Positions 26,889-41,274 are shown, counted from the first letter of the stretch. The stretch is 64,000 bases of DNA from Ligilactobacillus araffinosus DSM 20653 (GCF_001435375.1 NZ_AYYZ01000008.1:28394-92393); one strand, 5' to 3'. Made by a program: numbers and translations. Notes: generated from the sequence alone by a model not told the origin.

Positions 26889-26902
26889 CGTTATCGTTTA
26901 CA
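26889..26902 (-). promoter_or_regulatory. Second cre-like box between ohyA and the CopY-like gene
   Basis: On the reverse strand TGTAAACGATAACG fits the same consensus at 13 of 14 positions. It overlaps the -35 box of the forward promoter at 26897, so it could act on both directions. Confidence 0.5.
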
Positions 26903-26926
26903 AACCATTGCCTTATATTGTAGAAT
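26897..26926 (+). promoter_or_regulatory. Promoter of the CopY-like regulator
   Basis: TTTACA (26897-26902), 18-base spacer, TAGAAT (26921-26926). No cop box (TACANNTGTA) is seen nearby. Confidence 0.6.
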
Positions 26927-26965
26927 CTAAGGTAAAAAAGTTAGGACAAAGAAGGGTAGTTAAGC

Positions 26966-27394
26966 ATGTCGGCAAAGGTTGAAATTAGTAATGCTGAGTG
27001 GGAAATCATGCGGTTACTATGGACGTTGAAAAGCGCGACAAGCCGCCAATTGACGAAGTTACTTTCTGCTAAATTTCAATGGAAAACAGCAACTGTAAAG
27101 ACTTTATTACGCCGCCTTGCTGATAAAAAGATTGTCCGGATTGAAAAAAATGGACGAGCATTCACATATTATCCAAATGTCCCTGAACAAGAGACGATCG
27201 AACATCAATTGATGGATTCTGTAGGAAAAATTTGTCAAATGCATGTAGGAAAAACTCTTGATGAAGTGATTAAGGAGGTTCCGCTGACGCAAAATGATAT
27301 TGCGCGTTTGCAGGAAACGTTAAAAGTAAAATCAAAGAATGCACCAACTGAATTGGAGTGTAATTGTTTATCTTGCTCTCAGTCGAAAAGCTAG
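26966..27394 (+). CDS. CopY/TcrY (BlaI-type) transcriptional repressor
   Basis: 142 residues. The N-terminal winged helix (ISNAEWEIMRLLWTLKSATSRQLTKLL, KTATVKTLLRRLADKKIVR) is of the BlaI/CopY type. The C-terminus carries ECNCLSCSQ, a reduced form of the CxCx4CxC copper-binding tail. CopY represses copper export genes until Cu(I) displaces zinc. No copper ATPase or chaperone gene follows, so here it is an orphan; targets may lie elsewhere. Confidence 0.85.
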   Translation: MSAKVEISNAEWEIMRLLWTLKSATSRQLTKLLSAKFQWKTATVKTLLRRLADKKIVRIEKNGRAFTYYPNVPEQETIEHQLMDSVGKICQMHVGKTLDEVIKEVPLTQNDIARLQETLKVKSKNAPTELECNCLSCSQSKS

Positions 27395-27623
27395 GTGGAA
27401 GGAAGCGAATTGCTATTTAACGATAAGCTGATTGAGACGCTAATGGTTAGGATAGCAGATTAATGAGGCGGATTGTTTACAGTATTTTTTAATTAAGATG
27501 TTTCAAGAAATGAGTAGCTGTCTGATCTCGGCAGTAGTTTTGTTTATTTACAAAGGATTGAGCTCCGATGTATAATAAATAGTCACTTAAGAGAGAATAA
27601 GAATAGATAGGAAGTGTTAAGTT
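27395..27623 (+). other. Gene-free stretch before marR
   Basis: 229 bases. Only a promoter is seen: TTTACA (27547-27552), 18-base spacer, TATAAT (27571-27576), serving the MarR gene. No remnant of copA or copZ is recognisable. Confidence 0.6.
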
Positions 27624-28055
27624 ATGTTGTCAATGCAAAAAACAATGATCGATTTATTACAAAAAGTTCAACTTCACAATCATTTAAATCAGTATAAAGA
27701 ATTTGAAAAATTGGGTGCAATTGATATGTACTATCTTGAAGCTATCAACCAATCAAACAATACAACGATTGGTGCAGTTTCAAGAATGTTAAATCAATCA
27801 ACACCTAACACTAATTATCACATAAAAAAATTAATGCGGCTGGGTTTGATTGAAAAGAAAGTTGATCAACAGGACCGGCGAGTATACCATCTTACAGTTA
27901 CGAAGAAGTATGTTGAAATGATGGATAACAACACTGAGTTTTGGCAAAAATTGCAAGATGGACTTGAGAAAAAAGTCTCACCTTCAGATTTGGCAATTTT
28001 CAAGCGGGTTCTTGAAAGAACACTTGATGTAATTGATGAAAATAATGAAAATTAA
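27624..28055 (+). CDS. MarR-family transcriptional regulator
   Basis: 143 residues with a winged helix-turn-helix (TTIGAVSRMLNQSTPNTNYHIKKLMRLGLIEKKVDQQDRRVYHLTVT) and dimerisation helices at both ends. MarR repressors respond to small ligands or oxidants. GGAAG lies nine bases before the ATG. It is transcribed in the same direction as the fumarate-reductase-like gene with a hairpin between, so it may control that gene. Confidence 0.9.
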   Translation: MLSMQKTMIDLLQKVQLHNHLNQYKEFEKLGAIDMYYLEAINQSNNTTIGAVSRMLNQSTPNTNYHIKKLMRLGLIEKKVDQQDRRVYHLTVTKKYVEMMDNNTEFWQKLQDGLEKKVSPSDLAIFKRVLERTLDVIDENNEN

Positions 28056-28060
28056 CATAA

Positions 28061-28107
28061 GGCAATAGGGCTGTCCGAATAGGCAGTTCTATTGCCGTTT
28101 TGTTTTA
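28061..28107 (+). terminator. Terminator or attenuator between marR and the flavoprotein gene
   Basis: GGCAATAG (28061-28068) pairs with CTATTGCC (28089-28096), with further pairing of the inner GGCTGTC and GGCAG parts, followed by a T-rich stretch that runs almost into the AGGAGG of the next gene. Confidence 0.7.
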
Positions 28108-28123
28108 TTTAGGAGGAATTTAT

Positions 28124-29458
28124 ATGAACGACCAAGTCGAAACAATCATTATTGGAGCAGGGTGTGCGGGATTAACGGCTGCTTTACAAGTCCATGAAAT
28201 CGGGAAGCGGGTTATGATTTTAGAAAAAATGCTAAAGATTGGCGGTAACTCAATGCGAGCATCTTCAGGAATGAATGCATCAGAAACGGATTTGCAGCTT
28301 AAAAATGGAATAATTGATAGTTCCGATCAGTTTTATGACGAAACTTTCCAAGCGGGCGGGAAAATGAATGATCCTGAATTGTTGCGTTATTTTACAACTC
28401 ATACCAATAGTGCAATTGAATGGTTAAAACAATATGGGATTGACTTAGGGGATTTAACTACCCTTGGAGGGATGAGTTGTGCGCGGACCCATCGTCCAAC
28501 TGATACCTCACCAATTGGGGCTTATCTTGTTAAAAAGTTGGCAGCAGCGGTCGAAAAGGCTAAAATTGAGATCAAAACCGATTGTAAAGTAATTAAACTT
28601 CAACGTACCCAAGCAGGATATCAAATATTAGTTAATCAAAATGAACAGCAACTACACTTTGAGTGTCAGAATGTAATTTTAGCTACTGGTGGTTTTGGAG
28701 CTTCGCGGAGACTAATTAGTCGTTATGCACCGCAGTATGCAGATTTTAAAACTACTAACCAAGTGGGAGCAACGGGAGATGGACTTGAATTAGCTCACAA
28801 TTTGGGAGCGCAGTTGATTCAACTTAACCTTGTTCAAATTCACCCTACAGTTCAACAAGATAATCCGCATACATATTTAATCGGCGAAACGGTTCGCGGG
28901 GAAGGCGCTATTTTGGTGAATAATAATGGAAAACGATTTGTAAACGAGTTGACTACCCGTAAAAAGGTTTCAAATGCAATTATTGCTCAGCCAACAGGAC
29001 ATGCATTCCTCATTTTGGACCAGAAAGTTTTTCAGCGAGTAAAAGCTCTTGAATTTTATCAAAGTGTTGGTTTAGTTAAGCAAGCTGATACCCTTAAAGC
29101 GTTAGCTGATCAAATTAAAATTGACTCACAAGTTTTGAATGAAACGATTACTGAATGGAATACCGCGGTTGAAAATCAAAAAGACGCCCAATTTGGACGT
29201 CAAACAGGGATGCGTACGCTTGATACTGCACCTTTTTATGCAATTCATGTTGCTCCGGCAGTTCACTATACGATGGGCGGTATTCATATTGATAAGGAAA
29301 CCCATGTTTTAGATGAAAATGGCAATATTATCCCCGGTTTATTTGCTGCGGGTGAAGTTGCTGGTGGGTTACACGGGAATAATCGGGTTGGCGGAAATTC
29401 GATTGCCGAAACAATTGTCTTTGGTCGTCAAGCAGGAATTCAATCAAGCAAAGATTAA
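28124..29458 (+). CDS. Flavocytochrome c-type fumarate reductase flavoprotein
   Basis: 444 residues, soluble, FAD-dependent. The ATG at 28124 follows AGGAGG by seven bases; an in-frame ATG at 28100 is inside the hairpin region. FAD fold: IIIGAGCAGLTAALQVHEIGKRVMILEK; then GGNSMRASSGMNA, VILATGGFG, QIHPTV with the active-site His, RGEGAILVNNNGKRFVNE with the catalytic Arg, HYTMGGI and HGNNRVGGNSIAE. No heme motif is present, as usual in lactobacilli. It probably reduces fumarate to succinate as an electron sink. It ends tail to tail with mleR, with a 4-base overlap. Confidence 0.88.
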   Translation: MNDQVETIIIGAGCAGLTAALQVHEIGKRVMILEKMLKIGGNSMRASSGMNASETDLQLKNGIIDSSDQFYDETFQAGGKMNDPELLRYFTTHTNSAIEWLKQYGIDLGDLTTLGGMSCARTHRPTDTSPIGAYLVKKLAAAVEKAKIEIKTDCKVIKLQRTQAGYQILVNQNEQQLHFECQNVILATGGFGASRRLISRYAPQYADFKTTNQVGATGDGLELAHNLGAQLIQLNLVQIHPTVQQDNPHTYLIGETVRGEGAILVNNNGKRFVNELTTRKKVSNAIIAQPTGHAFLILDQKVFQRVKALEFYQSVGLVKQADTLKALADQIKIDSQVLNETITEWNTAVENQKDAQFGRQTGMRTLDTAPFYAIHVAPAVHYTMGGIHIDKETHVLDENGNIIPGLFAAGEVAGGLHGNNRVGGNSIAETIVFGRQAGIQSSKD

Positions 29459-30333
29459 ATTGATTTTCGTAAAATATCAAGCACTTTTTGCTGTTTATTA
29501 GTCAAAAGGTGACGAGCATGGTACGCAATTGCCATGTTGAAAACGGGAAAGCTTTCAGTTTCAATGCTTATTGCATGTAAATTGTCATTCGGATTGATTG
29601 CAATTGATGTTAAAAGACTGATTCCGGTGTTTTCGGCAACGAGCGCTTTTAAAATATTGATATTGTCAGTATGACAGACAATATTTGGACGAAAGTGACC
29701 TAAGCGGGCCACTTTTTTTAATGCTCGCTGGTGAATGAAACTTTCATTTTGAGAAATAAAGCGTTGGCCGCGTAATTCATCTAAGGTTACAGAATCGCGA
29801 TTAGCCCATGAATGTTCTTTACCGACAACAATTTTATACGGCGAACGGGCGAAGGTTTCAGTAATGAGGTTAGGTTCTTTTAACGGTGAATTTGATCCGA
29901 GAAGAGCGATATCAAGGTCGCCGTTTAAAAGCATTTTACGACAAGTTGTTGATCCGCGACTGACAATCGTTAAGTCATTTAATAAGTCGTTCCGTAATAA
30001 AGCAGGGGTAACGGGCGGAAAGTAATATGTTCCGATAATTGGAGGAAGCCCGAAAATAATTTTTTGTTTATCGGCATTGTGGATTTCTTTAGCAGCAACT
30101 TTGAGTTCCTGGATAATATGCCGGCTATGTTCATAAAATTGTTTTCCGGCATCGGTAATGATCAATTCTTTATGAGATTGATTACGAATAAAGAACTTGG
30201 TGTTAAATTCATCTTCTAAACGCTTAATTGCCATGGTAATTGTAGGCTGACTAACGTTGAATTTTTGGGCAACAATTGAAAAATTTTTAGTTGTAATCAA
30301 TTCATCAAAATATTCAATGTCTTTAATATTCAT
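29455..30333 (-). CDS. mleR: LysR-family regulator of the malolactic genes
   Basis: 292 residues from the ATG at 30333, with CAGGTG eight bases upstream; an in-frame ATG at 30357 lacks a site. The N-terminal helix-turn-helix is MNIKDIEYFDELITTKNFS...VAQKFNVSQPTITMAIKRLE. The C-terminal periplasmic-binding-like domain senses an effector, by analogy malate. It is divergent from mleA with a short shared control region, the usual LysR arrangement, which supports the MleR call. Confidence 0.88.
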   Translation of the reverse strand: MNIKDIEYFDELITTKNFSIVAQKFNVSQPTITMAIKRLEDEFNTKFFIRNQSHKELIITDAGKQFYEHSRHIIQELKVAAKEIHNADKQKIIFGLPPIIGTYYFPPVTPALLRNDLLNDLTIVSRGSTTCRKMLLNGDLDIALLGSNSPLKEPNLITETFARSPYKIVVGKEHSWANRDSVTLDELRGQRFISQNESFIHQRALKKVARLGHFRPNIVCHTDNINILKALVAENTGISLLTSIAINPNDNLHAISIETESFPVFNMAIAYHARHLLTNKQQKVLDILRKSI

Positions 30334-30399
30334 TGTAAACACCTGATTTATCAGCAATTTATTTTGTCATATAAATATTCTTTATAATAACACGTTAAT

Positions 30400-30429
30400 T
30401 TGACTATAAATATTAAGAAAAATTAAAAT
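30400..30429 (+). promoter_or_regulatory. mleA promoter
   Basis: TTGACT (30400-30405), 18-base spacer, TAAAAT (30424-30429). AT-rich dyads with ATAAATATTCTTTATAAT upstream (30371-30388) could be MleR sites (T-N11-A type). Confidence 0.6.
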
Positions 30430-30469
30430 AACGCTGTAAACATTAAAGAAAAGAAGAGGCGGATAGGAT

Positions 30470-32089
30470 ATGAAACGTGGAGTTGACGTTTTAAGAGATC
30501 CTTTTTTAAATAAAGGAACTGCATTTACAAACGAAGAACGGAAAGAATATGGTTTGGTTGGAATGTTACCAATTGGGGTCCAAACAATTGAAGACCAAGC
30601 AAAACAGACATATGAACACTATCAATCAAAACCAAATAATTTTGAGAAGCGAAAATTTTTAATGGAAATCTTTAATACTAACCGGACATTGTTCTATTAT
30701 TTAATGAGCAAGCATTTAGTTGAATTTATGCCAATTGTTTACGATCCGGTAATTGCAGATTCAATTGAAAATTACAGTCACGTTTTTGTACAACCTCAAG
30801 ATGCTGCATTTATTTCAATCGATGCTCAAGATGACATTGAAGATACATTAAAGAATGCTGCAGAAGGTCGCGACATCAAGTTGATCGTTGTTTCCGATGC
30901 TGAAGCAATCCTTGGAATTGGTGACTGGGGTACTCAAGGCGCAGATATTTCAATCGGAAAATTAATGGTTTATACGGCTGCTTCAGGAATTGATCCTCGA
31001 AATGTATTGCCGGTTTCATTGGATGTCGGAACAGATAATGAAGAATTATTGAACGATCCATTGTACTTAGGTAACCACCACAAGCGAATTTACGGTGACA
31101 AGTACTATGAAATGGTTGATAAGTTCGTTGGATCAGCCCGGAAGTTATTCCCGGACGTTTTGATCCACTTTGAAGACTTTGGCCGTTCAAACGCTGACGT
31201 TATCTTACAAAAGTATCAAAATGAAATTCCAGTATTTAACGATGATATTCAAGGAACAGGAATTATCTGCTTAGCGGGTATTCTTGGTGCTTTGAACATT
31301 TCAAAGGAAAAGCTTGAAGATCAAACATTCTTGACATTTGGTGCCGGAACTGCCGGATGCGGAATTGCCCAAATGATGTGCGATGAATTAGTTCGCAATG
31401 GCATGAGTGAAGAAGAAGCGAAGAAGCACTTCTACTTAGTTGACAAGCAAGGATTATTATTCGAAGACACAGAAGGCTTGACTCAAGCTCAAAAGCCATT
31501 TGTTCGCCAACGCAGTGAATTTGATAATGCGGACGAATTAACAAATCTTGAAGCCATTGTAAAGGCTGTTCATCCAACCGTTATGATTGGAACTTCAAAG
31601 CAGCCAGGGGCCTTTACAGAATCAATTGTTAAGGAAATGGCAGCTCACACAGAACGACCAATCATCTTCCCGATTTCCAACCCAACGAAGTTGTTGGAAG
31701 CGAAGGCTGAAGACTTGATCAAGTGGACAGATGGTCGGGCATTAGTTGCCACTGGGATTCCTTCAGATCCGGTTGAATATAAGGGAGTCACATATACAAT
31801 TGGTCAAGCAAACAATGCTTTAGTATATCCAGGAGTTGGTTTTGGATCAATTGCAGCCAAGGCAAAAGTCGTTAACGAGAAGATGCTTGCTGCTGCCGCT
31901 CACGCATTAGGAGGAATTGTCGATGCAAGCCAACCGGGTGCACCAGTATTGCCACCAGTTGCTAAGTTGACTGAATTTACCCAAACAGTTGCTGAAACGG
32001 TTGCTCAAAGTGCAATTGATCAAGGCATTGCTGGCGTATCAGATGCCCACACGGCAGTTGCTGATATGAAGTGGGAACCAAAATATTAA
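30470..32089 (+). CDS. mleA: Malolactic enzyme
   Basis: 539 residues, the length of malolactic enzyme. It decarboxylates L-malate to L-lactate with NAD+ and Mn2+, consuming a proton and so protecting from acid. The N-terminus [31 protein letters not shown], the [14 protein letters not shown] block, [18 protein letters not shown] and [10 protein letters not shown] are characteristic, and the NAD site is [12 protein letters not shown]. Malic enzymes share the fold, but the neighbouring mleP and mleR favour malolactic. Co-transcribed with mleP. Confidence 0.95.
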   Translation: MKRGVDVLRDPFLNKGTAFTNEERKEYGLVGMLPIGVQTIEDQAKQTYEHYQSKPNNFEKRKFLMEIFNTNRTLFYYLMSKHLVEFMPIVYDPVIADSIENYSHVFVQPQDAAFISIDAQDDIEDTLKNAAEGRDIKLIVVSDAEAILGIGDWGTQGADISIGKLMVYTAASGIDPRNVLPVSLDVGTDNEELLNDPLYLGNHHKRIYGDKYYEMVDKFVGSARKLFPDVLIHFEDFGRSNADVILQKYQNEIPVFNDDIQGTGIICLAGILGALNISKEKLEDQTFLTFGAGTAGCGIAQMMCDELVRNGMSEEEAKKHFYLVDKQGLLFEDTEGLTQAQKPFVRQRSEFDNADELTNLEAIVKAVHPTVMIGTSKQPGAFTESIVKEMAAHTERPIIFPISNPTKLLEAKAEDLIKWTDGRALVATGIPSDPVEYKGVTYTIGQANNALVYPGVGFGSIAAKAKVVNEKMLAAAAHALGGIVDASQPGAPVLPPVAKLTEFTQTVAETVAQSAIDQGIAGVSDAHTAVADMKWEPKY

Positions 32090-32131
32090 TAAAAAGATAA
32101 GTAAGCAAATTTGTAGAGGAGCGTAAGAGGG

Positions 32132-33109
32132 ATGGCTGTATTTTTAACATCAGTATCAAGTATTTTCGTAATCGTTTTGATTATGGCACTTGGATTTTTA
32201 CTTCGGAAATTTAGATGGTTTGGCGATGATTTTGCAAAGAGTATTTCAGGCTTGATTACCAAGATTGCCTTACCAGCTTCAATTTTCGTATCAGTTCAAA
32301 AACACTTGACCCGGTCAAGTTTAGTAGGTTTAGGTAAGGGATTGATTTTCCCAGCTTTAGGTGTAATTATTGGATACTTAATCGCATGGCTTGTTGTTAA
32401 GGCTTTAAAGGTTCGTCCAGGTCGGCGCGGAATCATGATGAACGCAATCGTCAACGCCAACACGATCTTTATCGGAATGCCATTGAACATGGCTTTGTTT
32501 GGAACGAAGTCAATGGCTGACTTCTTGATTTACTATGTCATTAATACCGTTTCAACATGGGCCTTTGGGGTCTTCTTGATCTATAATGATGACCCAACGG
32601 CTGATAAAAACAGCAAGAAGAAGCACAAGATCAGCTTGCAAAAGCTTTTGCCGATGCCATTGGTTGGTTTCGTAGTTGCCATTATCTGGTTACTTCTTGG
32701 TTTACCAAGCAACAAACCGGATTTCTTGTTCCAAACACTTGGTTATGTAGGTAACTTGGTAACGCCATTATCATTGATCTACATCGGGGTTGTTTTATGT
32801 GATGCCGGTTTGAAGAATTTCAAGTTTGACCGTGATTCAATCATTGCCTTACTTGGCCGGTTCGTATTATCACCACTTGTATTGATTCTTTTGATTAAGT
32901 TCGGGGCACCGATTCTTCACTTTGATTTGCCACGCTTGATGCAGCAAACATTGATTGTTCAATCAGCAACACCAATGTTAGCCGTATTGCCGGTATTGGC
33001 TGGTGAAGCTCACGGCGATGTTGAATACGCAACGAACGTCGTTGTTATGAGTACGGTATTGTTCATTGTAGTTGTTCCAATTTTAATGGGAATCTTACAA
33101 TTTATCTAA
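32132..33109 (+). CDS. mleP: Malate permease of the AEC family
   Basis: 325 residues, about ten hydrophobic segments, auxin efflux carrier superfamily. It imports malate (possibly in exchange for lactate) for MleA. Family-like features are a hydrophobic N-terminus with LLRKFRWFGDDFAKSISGLITKIALPASIF, the middle NANTIFIGMPLNMALFG, and the C-terminal QSATPMLAVLPVLAGEAHGD. It starts 42 bases after mleA, with GAGGAG upstream. Confidence 0.93.
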   Translation: MAVFLTSVSSIFVIVLIMALGFLLRKFRWFGDDFAKSISGLITKIALPASIFVSVQKHLTRSSLVGLGKGLIFPALGVIIGYLIAWLVVKALKVRPGRRGIMMNAIVNANTIFIGMPLNMALFGTKSMADFLIYYVINTVSTWAFGVFLIYNDDPTADKNSKKKHKISLQKLLPMPLVGFVVAIIWLLLGLPSNKPDFLFQTLGYVGNLVTPLSLIYIGVVLCDAGLKNFKFDRDSIIALLGRFVLSPLVLILLIKFGAPILHFDLPRLMQQTLIVQSATPMLAVLPVLAGEAHGDVEYATNVVVMSTVLFIVVVPILMGILQFI

Positions 33110-33140
33110 TTTATTATAGTTTTAAGATGAAAAAAGATTG

Positions 33141-33169
33141 AAAAGGCTGTGCAATTGCACGGCTTTTTC
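33141..33169 (+). terminator. Terminator after mleP
   Basis: Stem AAAAGGCTGTGC / GCACGGCTTTTT with loop AATT and a T-rich tail. The 3' arm contains the -35 box of the next promoter. Confidence 0.88.
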
Positions 33170-33183
33170 TTTTAAGTTATAAT
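33155..33183 (+). promoter_or_regulatory. Promoter of the ECF S-component gene, overlapping the terminator
   Basis: TTGCAC (33155-33160) lies in the hairpin loop and 3' arm of the mleP terminator; 17-base spacer, perfect TATAAT (33178-33183). The gene starts 31 bases later. Confidence 0.65.
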
Positions 33184-33213
33184 CAGCGGTAATAATTATC
33201 AGGGAGTGATCGC

Positions 33214-33807
33214 GTGTTTGATCCGCGTCAAAAGTTACGGCGAAATACATTATTAACGCTTTTTGGAACGATTATAATCGTCCAAAACTTAGTCCCAATT
33301 TTGGGAAACATCCCAATTGGACCATTAAGTATTACACTGATTCATATTACAGTAATTGTTGCAGCAATTGTTTTAGGCCCCGTTCAAGGAATGATCATTG
33401 GCGGAATTTGGGGAATGATCACCTTTATTCGGGCGTTTATTTGGCCAACCAGCCCATTAGCTGTGATTTGTTTCACTAATCCTTTGATTTCCGTTGTTCC
33501 GCGAATTTTAGTGGGAACAGTTGCGGGGTATAGTTTTATCCAATTAAAAAAACGTTTTTCAGTAAAAAAATCAATGGTAATTGCGGCGATGCTAGGAAGT
33601 ATGACAAATACATTGCTGGTTTTAGGCCAAATCTATCTTTTTTACCATAATCAAGCTCCGCGACTGTATTCTGTCGATGTTCATCAGTTACTTCCATATT
33701 TAATTGGTGTAGTTGGGACAAATGGAATTCCAGAAATGCTATTGGCAGCAATTACGGTCCCATTAATTTCAACGGCATTGTTCAAAGTCTTGAAAAAACA
33801 AGGTTAA
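33214..33807 (+). CDS. ECF transporter S component
   Basis: 197 residues, about six hydrophobic segments, no soluble domain, as in S components that bind a vitamin and dock on EcfT/EcfA. Family-like parts are GPLSITLIHITVIVAAIVLGPVQGMIIGGIWG and SPLAVICFTNPLISVVPRILVGTVAG. The pattern resembles the pantothenate (PanT, COG4684) group, but substrate cannot be fixed from sequence by eye. GTG start with GGGAG seven bases upstream. It relies on the ATPase module at 1926-4400. Confidence 0.85.
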   Translation: MFDPRQKLRRNTLLTLFGTIIIVQNLVPILGNIPIGPLSITLIHITVIVAAIVLGPVQGMIIGGIWGMITFIRAFIWPTSPLAVICFTNPLISVVPRILVGTVAGYSFIQLKKRFSVKKSMVIAAMLGSMTNTLLVLGQIYLFYHNQAPRLYSVDVHQLLPYLIGVVGTNGIPEMLLAAITVPLISTALFKVLKKQG

Positions 33808-33820
33808 GGATTGAAAGAGT

Positions 33821-34441
33821 ATGAATAGAAAAATCAAACGCTTTTTAAAACGAAGTCATTTGAAATTAACGGATGTGATTTTGATTATCGTGATTATGTT
33901 GATTGCATCAATTCAAGTGATTCGTTGGACTGGTCGTGAAATTTGCCAAAATCAGGAGACAATCTCTCAGAGCGAACAGGTTAAACTTAACTTTATTCGT
34001 AAAGTTGCCCCGATTGCACAAAGTGAACAACGAAGAAACCACGTTTTAGCAAGTATTACAATTGCTCAGGCAGCATTAGAGTCTGACTGGGGGCAAAGTG
34101 AATTGTCGCAAAAGTATAATAATCTTTTTGGAGTTAAGGGAACCGGAACGAATAGTGCTTTGATGACAACTAAGGAATATGTTAATGGTCAGTGGATCAC
34201 AGTTAAAGCAAGTTTTGCGGTTTACCGTTCCTGGACAGCTTCGATTGATGCTCATACCAAACTTTTAGTGAATGGGCTTGAGGGTGATCAGGGGCATTAT
34301 CAGCAAGTTGTCAATGCAAGTAATTATGAAACGGCCGCAGAGGCATTGCAGGCGAATGGATATGCTACTGATCCGAATTATGCCCAAAAACTGATTGCAA
34401 TTATTCAAAAATACAAGTTATATCAATATGATAATGACTAA
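33821..34441 (+). CDS. Membrane-anchored GH73 N-acetylglucosaminidase
   Basis: 206 residues. A basic start and one hydrophobic segment (about 20-38) anchor it outside the membrane. The catalytic domain has ITIAQAALESDWGQSELSQKYNNLFGVKG with the general-acid Glu (about residue 87), then YRSWTASIDAHTKLL and YATDPNYAQKLIAII. Such enzymes cleave the glycan backbone of peptidoglycan. It has no wall-binding repeats. Starts 13 bases after the S-component gene, so probably co-transcribed. Confidence 0.9.
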   Translation: MNRKIKRFLKRSHLKLTDVILIIVIMLIASIQVIRWTGREICQNQETISQSEQVKLNFIRKVAPIAQSEQRRNHVLASITIAQAALESDWGQSELSQKYNNLFGVKGTGTNSALMTTKEYVNGQWITVKASFAVYRSWTASIDAHTKLLVNGLEGDQGHYQQVVNASNYETAAEALQANGYATDPNYAQKLIAIIQKYKLYQYDND

Positions 34442-34569
34442 ATTCTAAAGGAAATTTATAATATTCGAAGTTGCAGTTATGGTATCATTAAAATGATATG
34501 ATTAGTTATTAACGGACTAATATTAGACATCGAATTTATATCAGATTTGAATGGAGAGTAGTGAGGGAA

Positions 34570-35703
34570 ATGACAAAAACGCTTTTTCCTGGAAGTACAT
34601 TAGGAATCATTGGTGATAGTCCAAACGGAATTATGTTAGCGCGGGCTGCCAAAAAAATGGGGTATAAGGTTGTGGCATACAGCCGATATGAAGAAAGTCC
34701 GACTTTGGCAGAAGCCGATGTTCGAATTGTTGGCAAAATGAACGATAAATTAAAACTTCAAAGTTTTGCTCAACGGTGCGATGTTGTGACGTATGAATCT
34801 GAACATGTAAATTCAGAAGTAATTAAGTACATTGCCCAATATACATCAGTTCCGCAGGGGACCGATGCATTAGAATATATGCAAGACCGGTTGCTTGAAC
34901 GAGCTTTTTTTGAACAATTGAATGTTAATATTGCCCCGTATGCAACAATTGTTAACCTTGATGATGTTTATCAAGCCGTAACGTCAATTGGTTATCCATG
35001 TGTCTTAAAGCCAATTCAAAAGGGGCTTGGAAAAGCTCATCAGCAAGTTATTCGCAAACAATCGGATATTGCAAAGTGTGCGGATATCATTGATATGGGA
35101 ACGTATATCCTTGAATCATGGATTCCATATACCAAGGAATTGTCAGTGGTTTTGACGAAGGATGCAAAGGGAACGGTCAATTTCTTCCCCGTAGTTGAAA
35201 ATATTTATCACGATCACGTACTTCATGAATCACTGGTCCCAGCAATGATTAATAATGATATTGAAGCGGAAGTGCGCCGCTTAGCTGATAAAATTGCTAA
35301 AAATTTGAATTACGTTGGGACAATGGAAATTGCTTTCTTCTTGACCGAAAGCGGTGCAATTTATGTTAAACGGGTCGTTCCAGGGCTGCATGCCAGCGGC
35401 TATGTATTTGATAAGGCAACTAATGTTACGATGTTTGAACAGCATTTGCGGGCATTAGCCCAGATGCCGCTTGTAAAGACCGAATTGATGGAACCAACAG
35501 TGGCCATTACGATTGAAAGCCATGACCAGGATGACTTGCGAACACAATGGGTTCTTAAAGATAATTGGTATTATAACTTTTTCCGTTATCCGCTTTCAAT
35601 GCGAGACCAAGATACGGAAGGCTACTTGCTAGCGTTAGGCCCGACAATTGAGACCGTGCGGGAACAGGTTGAATCAACTGGAATTTGGGATAATAAAATT
35701 TAG
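34570..35703 (+). CDS. PurK-like ATP-grasp protein with degenerate motifs
   Basis: 377 residues, same length and domain order as PurK (N5-carboxyaminoimidazole ribonucleotide synthase). Several PurK hallmarks are altered: GGGQLGRM is GDSPNGIM (about 16-23); the ATP-grasp glycine loop reads KPIQKGLGKAHQQ; and NEIAPRPHNSGH is YVKRVVPGLHASGY, losing the metal-binding Glu. The YESEHV block is a trace of the EFEN motif. It is outside any purine operon and precedes pcrA. It probably has another role or is a regulatory relic. Start choice between GTG 34561 and ATG 34570 is uncertain. Confidence 0.75.
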   Translation: MTKTLFPGSTLGIIGDSPNGIMLARAAKKMGYKVVAYSRYEESPTLAEADVRIVGKMNDKLKLQSFAQRCDVVTYESEHVNSEVIKYIAQYTSVPQGTDALEYMQDRLLERAFFEQLNVNIAPYATIVNLDDVYQAVTSIGYPCVLKPIQKGLGKAHQQVIRKQSDIAKCADIIDMGTYILESWIPYTKELSVVLTKDAKGTVNFFPVVENIYHDHVLHESLVPAMINNDIEAEVRRLADKIAKNLNYVGTMEIAFFLTESGAIYVKRVVPGLHASGYVFDKATNVTMFEQHLRALAQMPLVKTELMEPTVAITIESHDQDDLRTQWVLKDNWYYNFFRYPLSMRDQDTEGYLLALGPTIETVREQVESTGIWDNKI

Positions 35704-35718
35704 GATATTGAATCATTT

Positions 35719-35790
35719 AAAGAGGCTGAACATCTAAAGTAAATCGGCGAAACCGATAGCTTTAGACGCCAGTCTCTTTGTCTTTTTTAC
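35719..35790 (+). terminator. Three-helix structured terminator after the PurK-like gene
   Basis: Three nested helices: AAAGAGGCTG / CAGTCTCTTT (35719-35728 with 35770-35779), TCTAAAG / CTTTAGA (35733-35739 with 35760-35766) and ATCGG / CCGAT (35743-35747 with 35753-35757), then TCTTTTTT. It is much more elaborate than the other terminators here. Confidence 0.75.
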
Positions 35791-35791
35791 C

Positions 35792-35820
35792 TTAAAAAGT
35801 AAGGCTGATTTTGATATAAT
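35792..35820 (+). promoter_or_regulatory. Probable pcrA promoter
   Basis: Weak -35 TTAAAA (35792-35797), 17-base spacer, perfect TATAAT (35815-35820). Confidence 0.5.
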
Positions 35821-35855
35821 AAAACTTGATTGTAGCTTGCATAGGAGGAAACGAA

Positions 35856-41274
<5,419 letters not shown>

